From: Lichenostomus cassidix
Lineage: Eukaryota > Chordata > Aves > Passeriformes > Meliphagidae
Length of the DNA stretch: 64,000 nt
Reading direction: 5' to 3'
Assembly (NCBI GenBank): GCA_008360975.2
Contig: CM039182.1
Coordinates: 20,866,324 to 20,930,323, forward strand
Below the pieces are notes generated by a model. It saw nothing but the letters and a program-made list of their open reading frames with translations. It had not been told where the DNA came from and did no database searches. Shown here piece by piece: positions 48,001 to 59,500 of this stretch. Made by a program: the position numbers and the translations under genes. Each line of letters begins with the position of its first letter. Position 1 is the first letter of the stretch.

Positions 48001-49919
48001 CTCCCGTCATCCAGAATGAGGGAAATAAAATGTCTTGGCTGTACCTGCAGCCTCCCTGCAAACAGAAGGAAGCAGCAGGCACACTGATGGGGGAAATATA
48101 AAATGCTAGTGGGAGAACTGATTGCAGAGCTGATGGGAGCAAATTGGATTGATTGGGAGATTGGATGGGCAGAAGTAATTGCTGAGTATTGGTCAGAGCT
48201 CCTGCAGCACCTTTGTCAACACCATCTTTGTCAAAAAATCTGTCACCACTAATTCTCCTTCACATACATAATTTGAGAAGGGTCTAAAAATAAAAATAGA
48301 CATAAGAATGCAAAATATGTATGTATTTGTAATCATTATTTAAATGTCAATTCTGATTATTAAATATGTTTTTACCTTTTGGGGCTAGAGATCCTAGGAA
48401 CTGAGGAACTGAGCAATGCAGGAACAAGTTTGAGCCTGTCTTTGAGATAAGTCTTGTATCCTGCTTCCAACAATCATCAAAACCAGATGCTTCAGAAAAC
48501 TGAAATCTTTACTAGTGATAATAACAGGATGAATGTCTTTCTATCCTTATCACTTATACATTTAAGCACAAAGGTTTGTGTTTATTATACATATTTTTTA
48601 ATGCTCCAATATGTTTTTGCTATGCATGTGAATGTCTAACCCTCTTCAGTGCTGTACAGTCCATGGCCCTTGCCAATGCAGGCACCAGCATGGAGAGGTA
48701 GATGGTTCTGTGCAAAGGTAAGATGTAAAATAGAAGAGGTAAGGTAAGAGCTGCATTTTAAAATGGAATAAAAAAGTCGATTGAGAGTGCAGCAGAAAGA
48801 GTGGAATGTTTTGAGAGTGCTTACCCCCTGTTTGACTGCTGCAGCCAATACAGGCCATCAGCAAGTGGGCTGCAGGAACAGGCAAGGCTGCAGCTCCCCA
48901 AGCATGGTATGCAGAGGGCACTAAAAACAAGTGGAGTGGGTGAGACAAACCATAAAGATCAGAGGTGTGATCTCACATGGATACAGGTGTGCAACATATG
49001 GGATCCCAAGCTCATTTCCTTCCCTAACCATTTCTACCTATGCTGTTGTTAACTGTAACAACTATGAAATTTTTTGGTGCACTTGTTCTGTTTATTTTCA
49101 ATCTTATTCTTTTACGCTTGCCTCTCATTCAGAAGTGAGGAAGACAGTATTTAAGCTTTCACCATAAAGAGCAGCAATAAAAAAAAAACAGTGTGAGGTA
49201 GTACTAGTAGACACTTCTATGAACCAAAGTCTAAATATATTTGTTTGCTCAATAACTTTTTAATATTAATTAGAAAAATACAGAAAACTCTAAAATATTA
49301 GCTAATTTTCAAATTGGACCCATTTTGCTTCCAATTTACAAGATTAAAAATGTTTACGGCAAGTTGTTTCTTATTATTACTTGCAATCCAAATCCATTTT
49401 AAATTATAAATACTATGAATAATTCAATGCTGTGTGTAAAGATAGGAGCAGTCCTATGACTGCATGAAAAAAAAAAATTCAGGTACTTTTCTTCCGCAGT
49501 GTTTAATACTCAAAACACATAGACTAATCAGATGATGCCAATTGCCTGAATGCTGGATTATATATCACCAGCTCACTGGGATGTAATTAATACGTGTTGC
49601 TAGGCAGGTAAACAAGTCTGGATTCTGTCTGTCTGCTTGAGGGAAACAGTATCTGGGCTTGGCTGGCTTTATTCAGCTGCAGAAGAGCAAGGAGAAACAT
49701 GGTACAGCCCTGGCCATGTACTGCACTGTCTCACCTGATGGTTCATCCAGCAGGTGAGATCTGACAAATCCCTGTACTGTCCTGAGAGTTTAGGCTTCTC
49801 AGTCCCCAGTATTTCTTATTACCAGGCTTAGATGGCTCCTCCCTCAGTAACCTGGAGTTCTTCGGAGCTCATGTTGGCAAACAAGATGCCCAAAGTATTT
49901 GAGTGTTTGTAGGGCTTCA

Positions 49920-50380
49920 TTTTGAGTGCTGGAGTTTGCTCTGGGAGTCAATTAGGAAAAAGTTAAACACAGCAATGGCAAAGTCCATTTGTGGATCTGG
50001 GCCTATACTCATATATGCATTGAGGTAGCTCAAAACATCTCTGAATTGTAGGCACAGGTTAATTTGGTGTAGCCATAACAGACCCACGACTGTCTCTGTT
50101 ATAGAAAGCAGGGGAGAGACAGAACCTGGAAGGAGAAGGAGAATGGGGAAAGGTCCAGGAAGCTGGGATTTATGGTGCTGTGCTGGGTCCCCTAGACACT
50201 GCTCTGTTCTTTGGTGGCTGACAGTAGTGGGAGCAGCAAGGCAGAGCTACATCTGAAGTAATGTATTTGCCTTTCTCTCTTCCTTTCTTCCAATTTGTTG
50301 CCATAAGCAACTGGGTATTTTGTCTACATCTAGCAGTAAACCCAGAGTCACTACTAAAGCTCTGAGGAGACCTATGAAAA
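49920..50380 (+). repeat. 461-bp direct duplication, copy 1
   Basis: Matches 52463-52923 base for base at a constant offset of 2543, with ten substitutions (nine transitions, one transversion) and no gaps, so about 97.8% identity. It begins TTTTGAGTGCTGG and ends CCTATGAAAA; flanks differ on both sides. Its source is unknown: it lacks clear TG...CA ends or a target-site duplication. A phrase in it (GGATCTGGGCC, here GTGGATCTGGGCC) recalls old amniote repeats, but I cannot assign a family. Confidence 0.95.
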
Positions 50381-52462
50381 TAACCAGCTGATGAATAATT
50401 CATGACATGCTGGAATTATTTTAATTGATTTCATGATATGCCATTTAGTATTAAGTGTATTGTATCTCCTCCAAAGGAAGTCTGTTTTCCTTTGTTATTA
50501 ATGTTTTAGCTTTTGTGCAAAATGACTGTGCTTTCTTCTTTTTAGTCTTCATAAAATAAAAAGGCTTTTGCTTTTATCTTCCCTGTACATCTAGGAAGAG
50601 GCGCTTTTTATCAATTAAAAACAGTAAGTACACACCTTCACAAACACAGACTCTTTACCTGATAAGTTTAAAATTAAACATTTCTGGTGGCTTTTGATGG
50701 TCTGCTTAGACTGGTGTGGGTCTGTGGGTTGTGTCTGCAGTACTGGTGTGCAGCATTTTGGGGAGTTCCTGGACATACCCACATGGAACAACATAGATCT
50801 TGGAAATACAGATGCCCAAAGGGAGACTGTTTGGGCACAGCAGATGCCATCCTTGATGCTTGCTGTCCTAATGTCACATACTCCAATAGCTCTCTATGCT
50901 TGAGCATATGGGGTCCTGAAAGTCAGAGGTACATTTTCACCTTGCTGCTCTGTTTTCAGAAGACAATTACACATGTGATAGCCAGCATCTGTCAAGTAGT
51001 GTAACTGCTGCACAGTGTCTGCAGAGTGAGCTTAACTGCTCTGGGAATATGTCTTGTAATTTCAGAAATGTAAAGCTACATCAGAAATCCACAGTGCAGG
51101 ACAGGTGCATAACTCTCACTTCTGCTGAAGTTCTCTACTTGTTGTATAAGCAAAAATTGCATGAATAGCAAAGCACCATCCACTGATGTCATTTAACCTT
51201 GTAACAATCAAACCTGGATAATAGTCTCAGGTTATCAACTACTTAAGGATATTCTTTGTGCATGCTACAATGTACAGCATAGCAGCCATTCTGCAGCTAT
51301 ACTCCCCCTTCCAGGGAGAATGCCTAGCAGGGTAGCTTGCTGGGAGGAATTCATATTGTCTCTAATTGACAATATGAACTACAAGACAAGTCAGGATCCA
51401 GGTTTCCTGTACTCCATTTGTCTCAGTGGAGTAAGGAAAATTGTGGTGAAGGACAGAAGACGGTGAAATCTACAGCATCTCCAACACAGTGATTCAATAT
51501 AGCTGTTTAGTCATTGACAAAGTGTTCTTCACTTACTCTTACACATTATTATGAGGGGGAAAATCATTCATAATCACTAGATTAACTTCTCTCCACGCTA
51601 TGGGACAGCTGTTCACAATTGCTTTTTGTTATTGAAAACTATTGGGTATTGTTCCTTTGTTTTCACATTTCCTTTCTCTCCTGTGCAGTACAACTGAATG
51701 AAGATTTACTCCTAAAGGTCACGTCAAACTACAATGACATTATAGAAACATTTTCCCTCTGAACTAAAGTGACAACTTGACATTGCAAGATCATACTTGT
51801 CCACATGTAAATTACAGATTCCATTTTATGCATTTGAATCACAAGTTCCTGTGGCAACTCACAAGTTGTAAAGGACCAAATGCAGTGGGACACAGAGTGA
51901 CCCCAGGCTGGTGCTCAGTACACAGAGGTTCAGAGTTTGACAGCTGGAAGGATATTTAGCTTTCTTCTGCTTGGCCAGGGAGATCTTTTACATGTTGCAT
52001 CACCTGCAACACACGATAGAGCAAAACATGGTAACACCTTGTATCAAAAATGGGGAAAAGTAATCCAAATCACCCCCTTAAATCAAATAGGGCGTAAGCA
52101 ATAGCGTGTTTAAGGAGAGATTACAACTGATACACTCCATTCTTTTGTTTTAATGTGTTTGGCAGCGCTGCCAAACCAAGCATTCAGAAGTGCTGAATCT
52201 CATCCAGAAGGCTTGTTATGACCCTGGAAATCGCAACAAATCGCAACAGTTCAAATACTTAACACAAATTGCTCTTTATTTGTTTTTCCTGGGCACAAAT
52301 CATTACCATTCAACTCCAGGTTTTCTAGCGTGGAGATTGTGGAAATACAAAAGGCTTTGGGAAAACAGCAAGTGCTGTTATTGCCCACCAGCCACCGTGC
52401 TGGGATTGCCCTGGTGGCCTCAGCAGCCTCCACCAGCAGCAAATTTTGTTCATAGAGCTTTG
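50381..52462. other. Unique spacer between the two duplication copies
   Basis: 2,082 bp with no supported gene, tRNA-primer-binding site or polypurine tract next to the copies, so it does not look like a provirus interior. The frames at 50674-51004 are short and unrecognised. A small tandem (AATCGCAACA twice) lies at about 52230-52249. Confidence 0.7.
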
Positions 52463-52923
52463 TTTTGAGTGCTGGAGTTTGCTCTGGGAGTCAACTAGGA
52501 AAAAGTTAAACACAGCAATGGCAAAGTCCATTTGTGGATCTGGGCCTACACTCATATATGCATTGAGGTAGCTCAAAACATCTCTGAATTGTAGGCACAG
52601 GTTAATTTGGTGTAGCCATGACAGACCCACGACTATCTCTGTTATGGAAAGCAGGGGAGATACAGAACCTGGAAGGAGAAGGAGAATGGGGAAAGGTCCA
52701 GGAAGCTGGGATTTATGGTGCTGTGCTGGGTCCCCTAGACACTGCTCTGTTCTTTGGTGACTGACAGTAGTGGGAGCAGCAGGGCAGAGCTACATCTGAA
52801 GTAATGTATTTGCCTTTCTCTCTTCCTTTCTTCCAATTTGTTGCCATAAGCAACTGGGTATTTTGTCTACATCTAGCAGCAAACCCAGAGTCACTACTAA
52901 AACTCTGAGGAGACCTATGAAAA
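52463..52923 (+). repeat. 461-bp direct duplication, copy 2, abutting the NMT2 CpG island
   Basis: The second copy of 49920-50380. Its right edge falls at the abrupt switch from AT-rich to GC-rich sequence (GAAAA|GAACTTGGGCGTCCGAG). It ends 509 bp before the NMT2 start codon, so it may overlap the distal promoter or even the 5' end of the transcript. Confidence 0.95.
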
Positions 52924-53432
52924 GAACTTGGGCGTCCGAGTGTTTATGGTGCGAGAAGGAAGCACGGCGAGCCGGCAGAACGCGCCGATGCTGCCGAGGC
53001 CCGGCGGCTGCAGGCCCGGCCTCGGGGTGCCCGACACGGACACGCCGGGGCAGCGCTCGGGGCTCCCGGGGCTGCGGAGCAGCGCCCACGGAAGGGATCC
53101 TGGGGCCCGTGGAAGGCCGGGGAAGCGGCGTGGATGTCGGCATGAGGGGGCCGGTGCGGGGCCGAGCCCAGGGGCGGCACCGCCCGAGCGTGCGGGACTG
53201 GGCAGGGCGGGCCGGGCCGGGCAGGGCGAGGAGCGCACCCCGCACGGCCCCGCCCCGCTCCCCGCGGGGTGGCGGGAGCGGCCGGGCAGCCCCGGCGGCC
53301 GCCGCCTCCTCGTCCCCGGCTTCGGCGCGGGGAAGGACCGCAGCTAGAGGGAGCTGCTCCGGACCGCGTCTGCCCGTGCGCCCCGGTTCTTTCACAGGCT
53401 CCCCCGCCCCTCCCCTCCCTCCTTCCCCCGTG

Positions 53433-53542
53433 ATGGCGGAGGACAGCGAGTCCGCGGCCAGCCAGCAGAGCCTGGAGCTGGATGACCAGGACACCTGCGG
53501 CATAGACGGCGACAATGAGGAGGAGACCGAGCACGCCAAGGG
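53433..53542 (+). CDS. NMT2: NMT2 coding exon 1
   Basis: 110 nt: 36 codons plus two bases. It encodes [20 protein letters not shown] and on to E-E-E-T-E-H-A-K. The ATG has G at -3 and G at +4, a strong context, and the protein matches NMT2 from its known first residue. The donor is AAGGG|GTAGGGG, splitting a Gly codon that exon 2 completes. The frame stays open upstream of the ATG to at least 52863 (see findings), but the family start is 53433. Confidence 0.96.
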
Positions 53543-56500
53543 GTAGGGGCGCGCTGAGGGAGCGGGCACGGCTCGGGGAGGCAGCCCCGTGTCCTCCGCC
53601 GCGGCAGAGGCCGTGCTGGAGGTGCCCGGGCTGGAGTGCCCCGCTGCCCGGCGCGGTCCCTCGGCGGGGCGGGTGTGGCGGGCGCTCCTGCCCGCTGGCG
53701 GGCGGCCTGCGCGGCCCGGCCTGGCCCGGCCCGGCCCGGCTCGGCTCGGCTCATCCGCGGCGCCTGCGCCGGGCCGTCCGCGGCCGAGCGGCCCCAGCCC
53801 GGGCACCTCCCGCCGCAGCGTGCGGTGTGGGACGGCCCTGCCCTGCCGCCCGACCCGGCGCCCTTCTGCCCGTGTGGGGAGAGGCGGGAGGCCGGGCCCG
53901 GCCCGAGGTGAGGGGGTGGCGGGGCTGGCACTTCCCCGCCGGACAGCGGCCTTCAAATCGCGCCGTAAAAGCCAGGGTGAATCCTGCCTTCTTGTTGGCG
54001 CTGTTAGGGCTTGGGGGCGTTTCTGAGTATTCTTGGCCGTCGGGAAGCCCCCCGTAGCGGGGAGATGCCCGGTGGTTCCGGGTGGTTCCAGCTGAGCGGC
54101 TCCCCCGCGCATCCACAATCCATCCCCACCCACCGCCCGCTCACTGCCAGCCGGGCTCCGCTCCGGGCTCCGTGTGTGCCAGCCTGTCCTGCTGACACTC
54201 CTCCTCACCGGCACCCATTGTCCGCAAGGAAATGTTACCTCCAGACCCACACGCCGTGGAGAGCAGAGCGCGTGTTTTCCCACGCTATTAGCCCGGGCAG
54301 ACGCTGTTGTCTGCTTGTAGCTCCTTCTCCGCTAATCTCGCGTCTCAGATCTTCCCACGCTGAGGATCAGGCGGTGTCTCCAGTTGCCTGGGGAGCTGAT
54401 GGGAGAGGCAGCCAGCCTAGCTGCGGCCCTGGCACCCCACCGCTGTTGGGCTGGTTGCAGTGTGGCTCCGTCCGGACACGAGGTGCCAAGGGTCTGGCTT
54501 GCTCTGCAGGCTTTTGGGGCAGGGGAGTGGGAGGAATATGTTTCAAAAGTCGGCTTCATTTAAATTCACTTTTTTTTTTTCTCTCTTTTGAGGGGTTAGA
54601 AAACGTGATTGCAGAGAAGGCGCTTTGTTGTCGCAGCTAGGAGTGGCTGGAGTAACCTAAAATAGAACTAGGTTAATCTATACAGTGCTGCACGGATATC
54701 TTCCTCGTGCATTTGTGATTGATCTGCTTGAGAGCCTTTCTGTAGGTGCTTCATGTTTGAGGATGTGGACTGTTTGTTGTCTGTTGCCCCTGGGATTTTC
54801 TTGGCAACAATCTTAAATGGGGCAAGAGAAATCTAAGAGACTTTGGAAAACTGACTTGTCTAGAAGGCAGGAAAGAGGAAAACTTTGATGCTTGCTGCTC
54901 TGTTACTGAGTTAATGGCATGCACACTAAAATAGTTGTGTCAGAAATAATTACAGTAATATAAATCTGGGATATTAAAAGGGACAAAAAGACGTTTTATT
55001 GTCTTGGGGCTTTTGTTACATTTGTTTTAGTAAATATGTCACAGCTGGTGATTCCCAAATACGTAAAAGTAAAGTGCTAAGAGCAGAGAGTTGTTATTGT
55101 TCTTCATAGGAGCCAACCTGGCATCCTAGTTGGGGCTGTTTGATAGCCAGGTGATGCCTGTCCGGAATTCATTTGGACTGTAGTCCTACTTCAGTTTCCT
55201 CTCCTGTTTGCTCGTGTGCATGCCCGGGCTGTAGCTGCCCTCTGCAGCGCAGCTCTGCGTGTGGCTGTGCTCGGGCTGCTGTGACAGCGAGCGCGGTGTG
55301 TAAGGACAGCCAGGGAACAAAGAATTGCACTTTGGTGTGCTCTGAATCACAGCTTGCTGCTCTGCTCCAGCACAGGGCTCGCTGCACTTTGAGGGACACC
55401 GCTTGTAGCCTGTACGGTCTTCTCCTGAAAAATAGTTTTTGTTAAAAATCCCAAATGTATTTTAATGAGTATTTTTTGAAAAGCTGGTTTATTCATCTTT
55501 GAATAAGAAAGTGAATTCTTTCAAGTAATATGAAGTTTAGTTTAATTAGCGGTAGATCATTACAGAAGAAAAAGCCTCTTAAGTGTTAGTACCTGCTGCA
55601 TGAAGTCTAATATTGACTTTTGAATTACTTTATTTTCCTGTAATCTTTGAAAAATCTTGTTCGCTGCTCTTTGTCTGCGGGCTGAAATATTAAAACGAAT
55701 TCCAGCAAATGAAAGGAAAAATCTCACAGCAGAGCATGCACAAAGATCTACTCTTTATCTAGGAGATTAACCCATAGTGATAGGAGCCTGATTAATTATT
55801 CCCTGTTTTCTCCCTGTCATTGTATATAAATTCCTGTGGTAGCTTTAAAGTTTGCTTTGAGCCATTAGATTAGGTTTTATATACTTAAGTAATTATGAGC
55901 AGTCCAACTACTTGAGACTATGACTGTGTCAACTGACTTGCTAAATTCTGCGTGGTCTCTACTGTTGCCAATCAGTATTTAATCTCATCCTATTTTAACC
56001 CACACTTTTTTAGGAGATAGAATATGCATTGTGTGTCAGTCTCTGTTGGATTGCCATGTAAATGAAGTACTTTCAAGATGTTTGTTAACGTATGAAAATA
56101 GGTCCTTAGAATAGTGCCCACAGGAAAACATGATTTTTTTTTTTATATATGACTTTTTTATAGTTGTTTGGGGTTTTTTGGTTCTTTTTAATTTGGAGGT
56201 TTTTATGTGCTTGAGCACTGAATGAGTGGAGCAGAAAATAACCATTTTATAGCTCTCAACTGTGCAAATGTCTTTGTCCTCTGATTCTGCTCCTGTTTTT
56301 TAGATGCAGGATTATTGTATGCTGTGTGACTCATTGCTGTTTTCCTATTCTGTAGTTTGCTCCTGCTAGATGCATTATGCTGTATTTGTTCTGTATTATT
56401 ATAAAGTGTGGTTTACAAAATATCTTTGTTAATGTGTATATAGAAAAGATGTATTTGTTGCACCTGGATCCACACAACTAAACCCAGCCTTATAAGGTCT

Positions 56501-59500
56501 CTCAGTTCATTTTAAATAGCTCCTTATGCTCGATGCCAGAAAGGCCTTGGGCACCAAACATTTAGTAAACAGATGAGAAAAAGGTATGACCTTTAAAAAA
56601 CTCCCCCAGCCCTCACAAATTATTTGCTTTGAATGTTTTAGTAGTATATCCCTATGATTATTGTTAAAAAGGCCAACCTTATAACGACTACTACTTTTAG
56701 ACTTAAAAAACCCAAAATATTTTTAAAGTAGTGGAATTAGCGTTCCTTTTCAGCAGGTGAGATTTACATCTTGGAGTACAGACTTACAGACTTGGAGGGG
56801 GAAGCAGGGGAAGTATGCAGATCTTTGAGGAATACCTCTTGAGTTAGGGTTTAAAGTATTGCTGCTAGGTTTTCATGCCAAAAACTTACATTTTCAAGTA
56901 TTGAAATATGTACAAATTAAATCTTCATCCAGAGAGATTTTTTGTAATGGTACCTTGCTAGCACATAGAATTTGAAGGGCATAGACCCTTCTGGTCAGGA
57001 TCTTTCTATATTGTCTTGGAGTGGTGGTAGTTTTACACAGCAATGATAAAACCCTTTGCACCTAAACCTCCATTTTCTTTATGAACCAAGGACAGCCTCA
57101 GTATAAATAATTCTGCTTTGAAATTTTTTGAAGTCTTGCCCATATACATGAGACCTGATTTTTGTGATCAAAAAGATCTGTGCAACATCCTCAGAAATGT
57201 AGCTTTGCAACCTCACTTATTCACAGAGAGAGAATTACTGTGAAGGCAAGAACCCCACACAGGCCTTTGCAGTTTAAAAATAAACATCTGAAGTACATGT
57301 TCAGTTTTAAATTTGGGAAATTGCTAACTTAAAATTACCATTCCATGTAACTTAAAACAGATGTTGATATTACAAAAGGCTGTTTCTGCTACAGCATAAT
57401 TTAGTGTTCAAAAAGGAAATTAAAATAATAGTGACAATTAGTCAGTGAGAAAGATAATCTCAGACCAAGGGAGCCAAAACAGTTTGACCTCCTGAACAGG
57501 GTAATTGTTGTGCTCCTCCTGATTTTTCCATCTCAGCTTTTCATGGATTTGCTCTGAACCTCATAAAGTAGGTTTCTCCACCTTTGCCACACTTCTCCCC
57601 AAATGCAGTAAGTATTCCCATTTTTCAGTTAAAAAAACAAACAAACAAACAACCCAACCAAAACACCACCACATGCAGAGAGAAGCAAAAAGGGTTTTTT
57701 TCCACATCTATGCAAAACACCAGATGTGCGTACATAAGTGGAAAGGTATGTGGGTGGGATCATGGGCTTGCATGTGTGACTTGCAGACAAAATCATAAAA
57801 CTGTAGGCCTAAGTGGCTGTCTGAGAGTCCTATCCACAGCCTGTTTCTGGGGCAAGGTTAAGTGGTTTTGGGGCAGAAAGAGGTCTTTTGAGCCTTCTTT
57901 TGCCTCAACTGAATTTGGATTTGCATGTCACTTTTGTGCTGGCCTCACCATCTCCACATTCATCAGACTGACAAAATTATCATTGTGGGTGCAGTTGAAA
58001 ATATCAGACTGTGCCTGTACTTAGATATAGCTGAACCTCAGTGTATAGACTTGCCCTCCTGTCAGTCAAGTTCTCCTGGTGTAAGCATGTCTCTACTAGA
58101 CTGACACAGTCAAATCTTCCCCAAGTCTAACACTGATTGGTTTTCTCAGTATAATTCACTGTGGTCTATGTGATGGGCTGGACTGAGGCAGATGTGTTGA
58201 TCTGATGCATGAAGAGGTGTTTCCTGACCTGCAAACTTGACATGGCAGCACCCTGAGGTCTGTATCATTTTCCTGCTTCCTGCATGGGACCTGCGCTCGG
58301 AGTTGTGTCATTTTACAGTAGCAGGGTAGTTTGGAAAAAGGGATTTCACACTTAAAGGTCAACTTTCATAGAAATGGGAAACTTTTTATCTCCCAACTTC
58401 TAAGTGTGATATTCTTCAATGTGTCATCATGTAGCTGTATCTGACCAGACAGAGAGCTCAGATCTTAGCACACAAGAATGTCAGAGAAGATATTTTAATA
58501 GGAGTCTTTGGTTTTAATCTTGTTACCTTTGCATATCTTTTGTGCTGTCAAGTCCAGTGTAATTATTACAAGTTGAGCAACAAAGTTCCTCCCTTCCTAG
58601 CCATCCTCACTCCCAGTTTTAGAGCCTTTCAGTTCTTTTCAAGGCAGGGCATGAAAAGGACAAAAAATCCTGAGATGTTTTGGTTTTGCTTCTTCCCTAA
58701 TTTGCTTGGTGTCTCTGGTTGTAACTTGGGTTGGACAAACCTGTTTACTGAGTGGAAGTTTCTGTGTGCTACCTGCTGCCAAATATCTGGGTTGCAGGCA
58801 TGCCTAAATAGTAGGATGAGTAGAACTCTATTTAAATCCTCTTTTTACATTGTGTGGACTGTAACAGTAAAAATTAAACTGACCCGAGCAGGAGACTGTG
58901 CATAAATAACTGCTCAAAACAATCCCTGGATAACCTGTCAGACAAAGATACCAGTATTTATTTTGCAACAGACAGTGAGAAAGATTTAAATCTGAAGGTC
59001 ATAAACCAAGGACTGGGATTTTGAAAGATTAAAAAAGAATTAAAAAAACTAGTAGTGTAGTTTTAAATACCACACGTATTTTACAATTATTTGCTTCTTG
59101 TCTTCCTTCATTCCTACCTGAAGAATATGCATTTCTATATGAAAAAGATCTTGAATTGGCCAAAGGACAAACTAAGATTGTCCTGGTGAAACTACGGTTT
59201 GACTGGGGATAACATTAGTAAAGCTTGGCAAAGCTGATTTTTCTCCATAGCTGCCAAACTTTGTTTTTAGTACAATTGTTCATTATTTCACCAATCTAAA
59301 TAAAACGTTGACCCTCAGGTAATCCTAGTGAGCAAAATTCCCCTGTGGTGTATGTGGCACTGGCTCCTCCTGAAAGACAAGAAAACAAGTGAGCTGTGCT
59401 GGTGCAGCTTGGGGCTCAGTGCCTACTGAGGGTGTCTGTTCAAAAACAGTGTTTGCTGAAACTCCGAAGAGCCTGATGTTCAACACACAAGCCCTTGGGA

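Larger units (their letters stand above)
42606..49919. other. Intergenic DNA between FAM171A1 and NMT2, proximal part
   Basis: AT-rich, with no supported gene. Its first 1.5 kb may be extended FAM171A1 3'UTR. It contains two dinucleotide microsatellites (45741-45850 and 46966-46987) and an LTR-like promoter block on the minus strand near 47510-47660. The small open frames have no recognisable features. Confidence 0.75.
52925..54200 (+). promoter_or_regulatory. NMT2: CpG-island promoter of NMT2
   Basis: Very GC-rich with dense CpG from about 52925 to beyond exon 1, the only strong CpG island in the window. Sp1-type GC boxes include GGGGCGGC at 53171 and GGGCGG at 53205. No TATA box is seen, as usual for a housekeeping CpG-island promoter with dispersed starts. 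The exact transcription start cannot be read from sequence; coding begins at 53433. A C-rich tract (53399-53430) lies just before the ATG. Confidence 0.85.

Noticed and set aside
47504..48246. TGTCAC at 47504-47509 and 48241-48246 as target-site duplication of the minus-strand LTR
   Set aside because: The sequence just before the right-hand copy does not end in CA, and another TGTCAC occurs at 47867. A 6-bp match is expected by chance at appreciable frequency over this distance.
52214..52356. LTR-like end at 52214 with antisense AATAAA and a 6-bp AAGGCT match on both sides
   Set aside because: The enclosed unit would be only about 140 bp, has no TATA box, and does not end in CA before the right-hand match. 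A chance match is more likely.
49920..52923. The 461-bp pair as the two LTRs of a short provirus
   Set aside because: The copies have no TG...CA ends, there is no target-site duplication outside them, and no primer-binding site or polypurine tract lies just inside. The 2.1 kb between them has no retroviral coding.
52790..54283. 497-codon minus-strand open frame across the NMT2 promoter
   Set aside because: It lies in CpG-island sequence where stop codons are rare, overlaps NMT2 exon 1, is low-complexity Arg/Pro/Ala, and has no recognisable domain. Frames on both strands are open here for the same reason.
57584..58024. 146-codon frame in NMT2 intron 1
   Set aside because: It starts next to a simple repeat, has no recognised domain, and lies inside an intron defined by a clean exon 1-exon 2 join.
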